Both the position numbers and the translations under genes were made by a program. A DNA stretch of 64,000 nt from Fumia xinanensis (lineage in GTDB: Bacteria > Bacillota > Clostridia > Oscillospirales > Ruminococcaceae), in NCBI RefSeq assembly GCF_014384905.1, contig NZ_JACRSV010000002.1, forward strand, positions 597,840-661,839, given 5' to 3'. The notes under the pieces were generated by a model. The model was not told the DNA's origin, searched no databases, and worked only from the letters and a program-made list of their open reading frames with translations. Within the stretch, counting starts at the first letter, position 1. Each line of letters begins with the position of its first letter. This document shows positions 17,319 through 24,665 of this stretch, in pieces.

Positions 17319-17497
17319 GCTTTACTCCCAAAGTAACACATTTTGTCCGTTGAGTCAATGGAAAAACAAAAGATTTGTAGCATTGTGCGATATTTATTAC
17401 AAGTATTCAGATATTTTGTATCAAAACGCAACTTTATTTTTGGTTTAATGGCTCTCACATTTTACCTCAATTTTACAAAAATATTTTCAGAACCCTA

Positions 17498-17526
17498 TTG
17501 ACAATCATGTGACCTTATGATATATT
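17498..17526 (+). promoter_or_regulatory. Strong sigma-A promoter of the DUF1836 gene
   Basis: TTGACA, a 17-base spacer, and TATATT, about 85 bases before the start at 17612. The flanking DNA (17319-17497) is AT-rich and holds no gene. Confidence 0.75.
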
Positions 17527-17611
17527 TAAGTAAACCGGAAAAGGAATTAGAGAAACTCTTTCGAGGGTTCTCGAAATCATTCGTCCATTTCTTTGGAAAG
17601 AAGGTGAAAAA

Positions 17612-18181
17612 ATGGCTCATTACCTGCCCGGTTCCACCATCGAGGCGGAAGAAATCAGTGCGAAAACCGCCAATCGGCTCCTTTCCCCCATGTTTTTGAG
17701 CGGGGGGCTCATGCTGTCCCAGGTGGCGGCGCTGACGGGACTCGAACCCTACACCATCCAGAACTGGGTGAAGCGGGGATTTCTGCCGCCGCCACAGAAC
17801 AAGCGGTACTCCATCCGGCAGTTTGCCCGGATTCTGCTCATCAACATGCTCAAAGATTCCTTCCAGTTGGATCGGGTGAGCGTCCTATTGAGTTACATCA
17901 ACGGACACCTGGACGACGAAAGCGACGACATCATCGACGACATGGCTTTGTACCTGTCCGCCGCCGAGGCGGTGGGGAAGATGCTCACCCAGAGCAAGCT
18001 GGGGGTTGAAACGCTGGACGAGGCCTGCGCCCGTGCCATCGAAGGCTACGAAGAGCCGATTCCCGGCGCGAAGGAGCGGGTTTACCGGGTGCTCCAGATC
18101 ATGGTGACGGCGTACATCGCGTCGATGCTCAAGCAGCAGGCCCTAAAGATGTACGACGCGCTGCCCCAGCAAAACAGATAA
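17612..18181 (+). CDS. DUF1836 MerR-like HTH regulator
   Basis: 189 residues. A MerR/HTH-type N-terminal region (GLMLSQVAALTGLEPYTIQNWVKRGFLPPPQNKRYSIRQFARILLINML) is followed by a helical C-terminal part with the segment LDRVSVLLSYINGHLDDESDDIIDD, typical of DUF1836 proteins. The likely role is transcription control; the effector is unknown. AAGGTG precedes the ATG, and a good promoter lies upstream. It is followed, after about 270 bases, by the NfeD-flotillin pair. Confidence 0.9.
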   Translation: MAHYLPGSTIEAEEISAKTANRLLSPMFLSGGLMLSQVAALTGLEPYTIQNWVKRGFLPPPQNKRYSIRQFARILLINMLKDSFQLDRVSVLLSYINGHLDDESDDIIDDMALYLSAAEAVGKMLTQSKLGVETLDEACARAIEGYEEPIPGAKERVYRVLQIMVTAYIASMLKQQALKMYDALPQQNR

Positions 18182-18455
18182 CCTCCATCGAAATTTATCC
18201 AGCCCAATGGGCCGCCGCCCTTGTTTTCAGCCCCCTGCAATTTCGGGATCGTCCCGGGGCAGACTGTAAATAAAGGTTTTTACGGGGAATTTGGGTGAAC
18301 GAGCCCGAAACCCCACACGTTTTTCGGCCCCGGAAACCTGTTGCCGGGCCATCGAAGGGAGGCGGATTCAAAACAGGGTATCGTCCGGCGTTTGCGCCTT
18401 TTCCGCCGGGAAGCTTCAGCGACAAAGGCGAAAACGTCAGAAAGGAATGATTGCT

Positions 18456-19307
18456 ATGCTGCAATGGTGGGAGTCCTTAACCGGGCTTCAGCAGATTTTC
18501 GCCTGCATCGCCATCCCGGCAACGGTGCTCCTCGTCATCCAGACCCTCCTGACCCTTTTGGGCCTGGGCCACGGCGCGGGGGACGGCGACGACGGCGGTT
18601 TCGTCCACGACGCCCACGTGGACAGCGGATTCGACGGGCCGGACGCTGGATTCGACGCACCCGACGGCGGTTTTGACGGGCCGGATACCGGCTTCGATAT
18701 GCCTGACAGCCCTGTCGATCTGGAAGCCGGCCCGCATGAGTTCGGCCCTGCCTTTGACGCGGGAGCCGGGGGAACGGTGCCGGAAATGCCCGGGGAAGTA
18801 CCGGACGACGGCCTCGGGGGCGCTTTCCACGAAGGGCCCCAGCTCATCGAGCACGACGTCCACGGCGACCACAACACCCCCCGGGATTCCGGCGAGTTCG
18901 ACCACAGCCTGCGCATCTTTACCCTGAGGGGCTTCGTCGCCTTCTTTGCGGTATTCGGCTGGTCGGGGCTCGTCATGCTCAAGGGCGGGCTGGGCACGGT
19001 GGTTTCGGTGTTCCTGGCCCTGGTGTTCGGCGCGCTGATGATGGTTTTAGTGGCGCTTTTGTTCGACTGGCTCTTAAAATGCCAGTACGACGGCACCATG
19101 GATCCCAGAGAAGCGGTGGGCAAAGAGGGCGAAGTTTATCTCACCGTCCCCGCGAAAAAGCAGGGCATGGGCAAGGTAAACGTCCTGGTGGGGGAGGCCC
19201 TCACCGAATTCGACGCGGTGACCGACGACAGGGAAGACATTCCCACCGGCGAAACGGTCGTCGTGCGGGAGGCGCTTGCTTCCACGCTCCTGGTCCGCAG
19301 GAAATAG
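18456..19307 (+). CDS. NfeD-like membrane protein, flotillin partner
   Basis: 283 residues. There are an N-terminal membrane segment (IFACIAIPATVLLVIQTLLTLLGL), then an acidic stretch with repeated GFD[G/A/M]P-type units between about residues 48 and 90, a Gly/Glu-rich spacer, and two further membrane segments (IFTLRGFVAFFAVFGWSGLVML and VVSVFLALVFGALMMVLVALLFDWLL). The C-terminal domain of about 70 residues (EAVGKEGEVYLTVPAKKQGMGKV...GETVVVREALASTLLVRRK) looks like the OB fold of NfeD proteins. Such proteins act with flotillins in membrane microdomains, and a flotillin gene follows 33 bases later. An ATG at 18447 overlaps AAAGGA; 18456 is preferred. Confidence 0.88.
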   Translation: MLQWWESLTGLQQIFACIAIPATVLLVIQTLLTLLGLGHGAGDGDDGGFVHDAHVDSGFDGPDAGFDAPDGGFDGPDTGFDMPDSPVDLEAGPHEFGPAFDAGAGGTVPEMPGEVPDDGLGGAFHEGPQLIEHDVHGDHNTPRDSGEFDHSLRIFTLRGFVAFFAVFGWSGLVMLKGGLGTVVSVFLALVFGALMMVLVALLFDWLLKCQYDGTMDPREAVGKEGEVYLTVPAKKQGMGKVNVLVGEALTEFDAVTDDREDIPTGETVVVREALASTLLVRRK

Positions 19308-19340
19308 CGGGCAAATACAGAAAAAAGAGAGGGAAAAAAC

Positions 19341-20744
19341 ATGCCAAACAATTTATCCATTGAAATGCTGATTCTCATTGTTGTCATCGTTGTGATTTTG
19401 TTCTCCCTGCTGCTCCTGATCCTGTCCCGGTACAAAAAGTGCCCCTCCGACAAGGTCATGGTCATCTACGGTAACGTGGGCAACAACAAGGACGGCTCCA
19501 ACCGTACCGCCAAATGCATCCACGGCGGCGCCAGCTTCATCTGGCCGGTGGTGCAGGCTTACGAGTTTCTCGATTTGACCCCCATTTCCATCTCGGTGGA
19601 TTTGCAGAGCGCGTTGTCCCGGCAGAACATCCGCATCAACGTGCCGTCCAGGTTCACCGTGGGCATCTCGGTGGAACCCGGCGTTATGCAGAACGCGGCA
19701 GAGCGGCTTTTGGGCCTGAAACTCCAGGAAATCCAGGAGCTTGCAAAAGACATCATCTTCGGACAGCTCCGTCTCGTTATCGCCACCATGGACATCGAGG
19801 AAATCAACACCGATAGGGATAAATTCTTAGCGGCGGTGTCCAGCAACGTGGAGGGCGAGCTGAAAAAAATCGGCCTGCGGCTCATCAACGTCAACGTCAC
19901 CGACATCAGCGACGAGTCCGGTTACATCTCCGCCCTCGGTAAAGAGGCGGCGGCAAAAGCCATTAACGACGCCAAAAAGAGCGTGGCCGAAAAAGAGCGC
20001 GACGGCTCCATCGGTGAGGCCAACGCCAACCGTGACCAGCGCGTACAGGTGGCACAGGCAAACTCCATCGCCATCGAGGGTGAAAACGAGGCCCAGATAA
20101 ACATCGCCATGTCTAACGCCGCCCGCCGCGAAAAAGAGGCGGAGGCCTTAAAAATCGCTACCTCGGCGGAAAAAATCCAGTCGGCAAAAGCTTTGGAAGA
20201 GGCTTACTCGGCCGAACAGCAGGCTGAGGCCGCACGTTTCGCCCGTGAGAAAGCCACTTTGGAAGCGGACATCATCGTCAAGACCGAAATCGAAAAACGC
20301 AAAATGGAACTGGAGGCTGAAGCGGAGGCCGAGCAGACCAGACGCCGCGCCCAAGGTGAGGCCGACGCAATTCTCGCCCGCATGACCGCTGAGGCGGAGG
20401 GCTTGCAGACCATGCTCCAAAAACAGGCAGACGGTTTGAAAGACATCGTCAGCGCCGCCGGCGGCGACGCAAACGACGCTCTGCGCCTGATGCTGGCCGA
20501 CAAGATGGAAAACCTCCTGAAAATCCAGGTGGAGGCCGTCAAGGGCATCAAAATCGACAAAGTCACCGTCTGGGACGGCGGCGAAAAGGACGGCAAGACC
20601 GCGACTGCGGGCTTTGTGTCCGGCCTGATGAAGAGCATCCCCCCCATGAACGAGATGTTCGACATGGCGGGCATGAACCTGCCGGAATTTTTGGGCAAAA
20701 AGAAAGAGGAAGCCCCCGCGGCGGAAATCAAAGCGGAGGAATAA
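19341..20744 (+). CDS. Flotillin (SPFH/band 7 scaffold protein)
   Basis: 467 residues. The protein has an N-terminal membrane anchor (MLILIVVIVVILFSLLLLILSRY) and an SPFH domain (~40-210; ISISVDLQSALSRQNIRINVPSRFTVGI). A long Ala/Glu-rich coiled coil (~215-380; repeats of EA-x-A, EKER, EAEAEAEQTRRRAQGEADA) follows, then a C-terminal Gly/Met-rich tail. Flotillins organise membrane microdomains and assemble into rings or cages. The preceding NfeD-like gene is the usual partner. A strong terminator follows, so the two genes form one unit. Confidence 0.96.
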   Translation: MPNNLSIEMLILIVVIVVILFSLLLLILSRYKKCPSDKVMVIYGNVGNNKDGSNRTAKCIHGGASFIWPVVQAYEFLDLTPISISVDLQSALSRQNIRINVPSRFTVGISVEPGVMQNAAERLLGLKLQEIQELAKDIIFGQLRLVIATMDIEEINTDRDKFLAAVSSNVEGELKKIGLRLINVNVTDISDESGYISALGKEAAAKAINDAKKSVAEKERDGSIGEANANRDQRVQVAQANSIAIEGENEAQINIAMSNAARREKEAEALKIATSAEKIQSAKALEEAYSAEQQAEAARFAREKATLEADIIVKTEIEKRKMELEAEAEAEQTRRRAQGEADAILARMTAEAEGLQTMLQKQADGLKDIVSAAGGDANDALRLMLADKMENLLKIQVEAVKGIKIDKVTVWDGGEKDGKTATAGFVSGLMKSIPPMNEMFDMAGMNLPEFLGKKKEEAPAAEIKAEE

Positions 20745-20754
20745 GCTTTCGTAA

Positions 20755-20791
20755 GAAAAAAGACGAACCCCCGGCGGGTTCGTCTTTTTTG
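20755..20791 (+). terminator. Terminator of the NfeD-flotillin unit
   Basis: Stem AAAAAGACGAACCC / GGGTTCGTCTTTTT with T tail. Confidence 0.9.
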
Positions 20792-20806
20792 TTGTTTTCA
20801 GTGGAA

Positions 20807-20995
20807 TGTAGGGGCGGCTATCAGCCGCCCGCCGATAGGCAAAAACTGTGGGAAACCGCGGGCGGCCGATGGCCGCCCCTACATTTTCCTGAAACCTTCC
20901 GGCAGACTGCGGGCGGATTTTATATCCGCCCCTATATTTTTTCGAAACTTCTTGGTAAACGGTAGGGGGCGATACCTTATCGCCCCGCCAGTAAA
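20807..20995. repeat. Cluster of GTAGGGGCGG hairpin repeats
   Basis: TGTAGGGGCGGC at 20807 and its complement GCCGCCCCTACA at 20872-20883 bracket a 77-base hairpin-forming unit. Related half units follow (TCCGCCCCTATATTTT near 20926; GTAGGGGGCGATACCTTATCGCCCC near 20962-20986). The same motif occurs near 3735 and 8655. This looks like a small non-coding repeat family; no gene is present. Confidence 0.7.
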
Positions 20996-21360
20996 AAACA
21001 CGGTTTCCTGATGGAGGGCCGGAGGAGCGTCAGCGACGACGGCCCCAAAGGGGGGCGAGCGGCGAAGCGCGCAGCCCCGGACAGCGACGAAGCAAAAAAT
21101 CTTTCCGTTTTACTACAAGCCCTAGAAAAGCACGAGGGGTGGCAGGGGAGGGCGACTCCTAGGATTCTAAGCGCAGCGCGGAGCCCTCCCCCCGCGGTAG
21201 GATTATTAAGGGGCTGACAAGACAGCCCCTTAATTCGCCTGTCGGGGCGAGTCCCGACGACTGAACGAAAAGAAAACAGTAACGGTTAAGGAGAACAACG
21301 AAACAGAAACCAACATAACAAACCCGCCCTCACCGAATCGGTAAAGGCGGGTTTGTTGTT
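20996..21360 (+). other. Structured GC-rich intergenic region, candidate non-coding RNA or repeat
   Basis: No plausible protein is encoded. The stretch has several short hairpins. TTAAGGGGCTG / CAGCCCCTTAA (21206-21233) is perfect, GTCGGG...CCCGAC follows near 21240-21257, and a terminator-like stem AACCCGCC / GGCGGGTT ends in a T-rich tail near 21322-21357. The order of structured body then terminator would fit a transcribed RNA, but no known RNA family was recognised. Confidence 0.35.
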
Positions 21361-21620
21361 CCATAATGGTGTAATTTTGGGACTATTTTGACACTAGTTT
21401 AGCACTAGATTATGAACGAATGCTTCTGATATAATATTTGATGAGATACCCCTTAGGGAGAGTTACAACAAAAATTATCCGTGGAACCTTATAATATTCA
21501 ATGAAAGGCAACAACAATTTTTAATATACGTTACAGCCGCCCGATGCTCTCAAAAAATGGGGACCAATAATATATAAATCTTTTTCCCAATATTTTACAA
21601 TGGATGCAGGAAGTGATGCT

Positions 21621-21839
21621 ATGAATGACAGCAATAGAGAACCGCTAAAAATCAAGATTCGCGGTGAGGATGGATATCGTGTGACAACCATTCGGATATC
21701 GGAAGGAATTATTTGCCGGCTAGACCGGCTTGCTGACGAAACGCATCGCTCCCGCAATGAATTAATCAATATCATGCTGGAATACGCGATCAACAACATT
21801 GTTATCGAGCGCCTGCCAAATCAGAAGGTCAAAGAATAA
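21621..21839 (+). CDS. Ribbon-helix-helix regulator next to a SLOG remnant
   Basis: 72 residues beginning MNDSNREPLKIKIRGEDG. The C-terminal half (YRVTTIRISEGIICRLDRLADETHRSRNELINIMLEYAINN) is a classic CopG/Arc ribbon-helix-helix unit. The preceding AGGAAG suits the ATG at 21621; a start at 21600 is less likely. It ends two bases before the fragment of a SLOG-like gene, so the pair was probably once an operon and RHH proteins are alternative regulators for this family. DNA at 21361-21599 is AT-rich and shows no gene. Confidence 0.85.
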   Translation: MNDSNREPLKIKIRGEDGYRVTTIRISEGIICRLDRLADETHRSRNELINIMLEYAINNIVIERLPNQKVKE

Positions 21840-21841
21840 AA

Positions 21842-21943
21842 ATCGGAACCTGCTGCATCCTCGGCCGCCCCGACATTCCTCCCGAATACCGGGCCGCGCT
21901 GGAACGCGAACTCGATAATCTAATGCCCTATGAGGTGACCTAA
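21842..21943 (+). pseudogene. Remnant of a SLOG-like gene (paralogue D)
   Basis: A 33-codon fragment (IGTCCILGRPDIPPEYRA, then ALERELDNLMPYEVT and a stop) matches the N-terminus of the protein at 22378 almost base for base (21846-21940 against 22398-22497). It includes TGCTGCATCCTCGGCCG and CCGACATTCCTCCCG. Similarity stops after 'DNL', where the frame is altered. No start codon of its own is clear; it follows the RHH stop directly. Confidence 0.85.
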
Positions 21944-21975
21944 CAAAAAGCACCTTTACAAATCCAAAAGCGGGT

Positions 21976-22257
21976 TTATTTGTTTTCCAATGGGATATAT
22001 TCAAGCAAATCGCTTATTTCGCATTGAAGCGAACAGCATATTTTAGCAAAGAGCACCATATCCAGTCTATAAATTTCCACGTCCGGTTTACAGTAATGGT
22101 CGATTGTCTGGAACTTGACACCGATACTGTCAGCCAAACTGTTTCTGGTAATACCGTGCTGATTCAAGTATTCGCCCAATTTGACTTTGATTTTGCCAAA
22201 AGGCTGCAAAGTAGAGACTTCTGTCCGTTTTCCAACCAATTGAATCGGAATTTTCAC
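21976..22257 (-). CDS. XRE-family HTH regulator B
   Basis: About 93 residues from GTG at 22257 (MKIPIQLVGKRTEV). AAGAAGG lies nine bases upstream; a GTG at 22266 overlaps that site. The HTH is GKIKVKLGEYLNQHGITRNSLADSIGVKFQTIDHYCKP, followed by LDMVLFAKICCSLQCEISDLLEYIPLENK. It is closely related to the regulator at 22915 (shared LGEY, HG-x-[ST]-RN, AK-x-C-x-S, CE-x-SD-x-L-x-Y-x-P-x-EN) but not to the A1/A2 pair. Divergent from SLOG-like gene B. Confidence 0.88.
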   Translation of the reverse strand: MKIPIQLVGKRTEVSTLQPFGKIKVKLGEYLNQHGITRNSLADSIGVKFQTIDHYCKPDVEIYRLDMVLFAKICCSLQCEISDLLEYIPLENK

Positions 22258-22313
22258 TTTGCACACCTTCTTTGTTATTTTCTATAATTATACCTTAACA
22301 CATATAACCCAAT

Positions 22314-22369
22314 TTGACATTATACCTATTCGGGTATTATACTTATACAAGTATAATACCCATAGGAGG
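22314..22369 (+). promoter_or_regulatory. Promoter and 30-bp perfect inverted repeat of SLOG-like gene B
   Basis: TTGACA (22314-22319) is followed by a 17-base spacer and TTATAC. The -10 region lies inside an inverted repeat with 13-base arms GGGTATTATACTT / AAGTATAATACCC (22332-22361) around ATAC. AGGAGG follows at 22364-22369. This is a strong candidate operator for the divergent XRE protein. Confidence 0.75.
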
Positions 22370-22377
22370 AAATGATT

Positions 22378-22854
22378 ATGAATTTTTTGACTTCTACAGC
22401 CGGAACCTGCTGCATCCTCGGCCGTCCCGACATTCCTCCCGGTTACCGGGCCACGCTGGAACACGAATTCGATAATCTGATCGCCCACGGGGTCACTTGT
22501 TACTTTTTCACCGGGTTGGATATCTTCGAGCGGCTCTGCCTCAAGGCCCTGCGCTGCCTTCAGCAAACTTATGACTACATCCCTATCAAAACCATTCTCC
22601 TCGGCACCGACATCACTCTGCTCACCAAATCAGAATACGACTTCGACGCGGTTTGCTGCCTGCGGCCCGAAAAGGACCCCTCCTTTTCCCTCAACCGCAT
22701 TGCCATCGAGCATTCCCGGTTTATGGTCTACTTTCAGCTCACCGACTTCGGCGGAATCCAAAGCGACCTCATTTACGGCGAGGGGCTGGGCCTGCGGCCC
22801 ATCAACATTGCGGCGCGAAAAAAAGCGGATGATGGGCCATCCGCTTCTCTATGA
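22378..22854 (+). CDS. SLOG/DUF1273-like protein, paralogue B
   Basis: 158 residues starting MNFLTSTAGTCCILGRPDIPPGY. The ATG at 22372 is only two bases from AGGAGG, so 22378 is used. It shares with A and C the TCCI-x-GR opening, EHEFDNLIAHGVT, YFFTG-x-x-x-FERLCLKAL, FMVYF-x-x-x-DFGG, and GLRPINIAARKK. The loop after the third strand reads TGLDIFE rather than the Gly-Gly-Ala loop of YpsA-type proteins. It may sense or bind a nucleotide-like ligand; catalytic activity is not suggested. Paralogue D, a fragment, lies about 540 bases upstream. Confidence 0.82.
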   Translation: MNFLTSTAGTCCILGRPDIPPGYRATLEHEFDNLIAHGVTCYFFTGLDIFERLCLKALRCLQQTYDYIPIKTILLGTDITLLTKSEYDFDAVCCLRPEKDPSFSLNRIAIEHSRFMVYFQLTDFGGIQSDLIYGEGLGLRPINIAARKKADDGPSASL

Positions 22855-22878
22855 AAATATTCCTGTTTTTCACCAGCG

Positions 22879-22911
22879 AAACCGCTCCACGGCAGCAAGC
22901 GGGAGCGGTTT
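22879..22911. terminator. Hairpin between convergent SLOG B and XRE C
   Basis: Arms AAACCGCTCC / GGAGCGGTTT. It may serve both convergent genes; the T run is short. Confidence 0.5.
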
Positions 22912-22914
22912 TCA

Positions 22915-23187
22915 TCAATCGTTTTCCGGGGGAAGGTAGCGGAGGATATCCGACAGCTCACAGTTCATGGAGTAGCAGAATTTCGCCAGCAGGCTCAGGT
23001 CCACCCGCTCCACGTTTTTGTTCTGGTAATACCGGTCGACGGTTTTATAGTCCAGGCCGGTGCGCTTGGCAAGCCCGTTTCTGGAAAATCCGTGGGCGTC
23101 CATATATTCGCCTAAAAACAGCTCCACCTTCCCGTACGGCCGCTCCTTGCCCACTACATTTTCGACGATTGTCCTCAAAGTACCCAT
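22915..23187 (-). CDS. XRE-family HTH regulator C
   Basis: 90 residues from MGTLRTIVENVVGKERPYGKVELFLGEY. The HTH spans MDAHGFSRNGLAKRTGLDYKTVDRYYQNK, then RVDLSLLAKFCYSMNCELSDILRYLPPEND. Paralogue of regulator B, with AGGAGGG six bases before the ATG. It diverges from SLOG-like gene C. Convergent with SLOG-like gene B, so the two modules are packed head to tail. Confidence 0.9.
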   Translation of the reverse strand: MGTLRTIVENVVGKERPYGKVELFLGEYMDAHGFSRNGLAKRTGLDYKTVDRYYQNKNVERVDLSLLAKFCYSMNCELSDILRYLPPEND

Positions 23188-23199
23188 GGCTTTCCCTCC

Positions 23200-23300
23200 T
23201 ATATATAGACATAGATTATCATACCTATTGACATTTGGATATTAGGTATTATATACTTATCTATATTTACTAGTATATATATCCATATATAGGAGAAGTA
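23200..23300. promoter_or_regulatory. Divergent control region of module C
   Basis: TTGACA (23228-23233) is followed after 18 bases by TATACT for the SLOG-like gene. CTCCTATATATAG near the XRE ribosome site mirrors CATATATAGGAG at the SLOG ribosome site, as in module A, so an operator half-site again overlaps each translation start. Confidence 0.55.
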
Positions 23301-23303
23301 TTT

Positions 23304-23786
23304 ATGCGGATTCAATACATTGCAAAGCGTACCTGCTGTATCGTCGGTAGGCCCGATGTTCCGTACGGGTACGAGCCCGTGGTGGAATACGAATTCAACG
23401 GCCTTATCGCACGGGGCGTCACCAGCTTTCTGTTCTGCGGCGTAGGGCCTTTTGAGCGCCTCTGCCTGGAAACCCTCCAAAAACTTCAGCAATGCTACGG
23501 CTATATCCCCATCCGGCTCACTCTCATCGGGTCGGACGCCCATCTGCTGGCCGATTACGAGGATGAGTTTGACGCGATAATCTGCCTCTGCCGCCAGTCA
23601 GAACCGCACTTACGGCCGGTGCGGTATGCCATTGGCAATTCCCGGTTTTTATTTTATTACCAGCGGGACGATTTCGGCGGAGCATTCAGTGACATCCGCT
23701 ACGGGCTGGACATGGGGTTGGAGCTGATAAACGTCGCAGAATCCAAAAGGGAAGCGGACAAAACGCCGTTTACTTCCCTATTATAA
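23304..23786 (+). CDS. SLOG/DUF1273-like protein, paralogue C
   Basis: 160 residues: MRIQYIAKRTCCIVGRPDVPYGYEP, EYEFNGLIARGVTSFLFCG, FERLCLETLQKLQ, RFLFYYQRDDFGG, GLELINVAES. Closest in layout to paralogue B. The FCGVGPFE loop replaces the usual SLOG Gly-Gly-Ala loop. AGGAG eight bases before the ATG sets the start. It is downstream of its divergent XRE partner and has its own terminator. Confidence 0.82.
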   Translation: MRIQYIAKRTCCIVGRPDVPYGYEPVVEYEFNGLIARGVTSFLFCGVGPFERLCLETLQKLQQCYGYIPIRLTLIGSDAHLLADYEDEFDAIICLCRQSEPHLRPVRYAIGNSRFLFYYQRDDFGGAFSDIRYGLDMGLELINVAESKREADKTPFTSLL

Positions 23787-23790
23787 CGCA

Positions 23791-23818
23791 AAAGCAGGGG
23801 AGGCCCCCTGCTTTTTTT
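23791..23818 (+). terminator. Terminator of SLOG-like gene C
   Basis: Stem AGCAGGGG / CCCCTGCT with seven T. Confidence 0.85.
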
Positions 23819-23837
23819 CATTGCATTGGAACTGTTT

Positions 23838-24383
23838 TCAGGACGATGATTTCGATATTTTAGGGAACATGGTAAAGTTGCTGTACAGCAGGAAAAACAA
23901 CGAAAATTCCCGCTTGGAGAACGTTCCGTTCCGGATCAGGAGCTCCTGGGTTTTCCCGCCCAATTTGATATAATATCCCGTTTCGGCATATCCGTTTCGG
24001 AGATAGAAATTTTTGCGCCGGATCCTCTGCGCCAGGTCTTTTGCACCCTCTCCGCAAGGTTCGATGGACACGATGACCTTGCTGTCCGGGTGCATGGCCT
24101 GGACTTTTTGCAGAATGGCGCCGCCGTATCCTTTGGAGCGGAGGGTTTCTTCCACCGCGAGGAACATGATAAAGCTGAGCTTGCGGACGGTGGCGAGATA
24201 GACAAAGCCGCAGAGGGTATCGCCGTCATAAAACGCCAGAAACTCGGTGTTCCAAAGGTGGGACATGGCCATCATCATCCAAAAGGGCATCCGGTCTTCT
24301 CTGGAAAACGAAGCGTGGTAAATTGCCTTGATTTTTTGCTTGTTTTCGCGCTTCGCAGCCTTTTTTGCTCTTAAATCCATCAT
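23838..24383 (-). CDS. GNAT family N-acetyltransferase
   Basis: 181 residues (MMDLRAKKAAKRENKQ). The acetyl-CoA pyrophosphate loop is seen as EETLRSKGYGGAILQKV, preceded by the strand LSFIMFLAVE. The late segment RRKNFYLRNGYAETGYYIKLGGK matches motif B of the fold. The substrate is unknown; a very basic N-terminus is notable. It is convergent with SLOG-like gene C. The 280 bases upstream (24384-24665) contain no gene. Confidence 0.87.
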   Translation of the reverse strand: MMDLRAKKAAKRENKQKIKAIYHASFSREDRMPFWMMMAMSHLWNTEFLAFYDGDTLCGFVYLATVRKLSFIMFLAVEETLRSKGYGGAILQKVQAMHPDSKVIVSIEPCGEGAKDLAQRIRRKNFYLRNGYAETGYYIKLGGKTQELLIRNGTFSKREFSLFFLLYSNFTMFPKISKSSS

Positions 24384-24665
24384 TTAACCATCCTATTATC
24401 GTCGGGTAATGGTTTTTTGGTTTGGCAGGGGCCTTTTTCGTTGGGACGGTCGTAAGCTTTCCTACAAAAATTTGATATGAAATCCATGTATATGTAGAAT
24501 TGAAAAAACAAAGATTTTGGACATATTAAAATAAGCCTGTCAAGACCTTGGCATAAAATTCACGCAAATGGAATTTATATAGAAAAGCAATAAAACCCAG
24601 AAAAACACTCATTTAAGCAAATTGCCAATTGCTTCATATTTTTATAAATATAGGAGGATATTAAA

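Noticed and set aside
21011..21217. 68-codon frame in the GC-rich block after flotillin
   Set aside because: No ribosome site, low-complexity basic translation, lies across hairpins.
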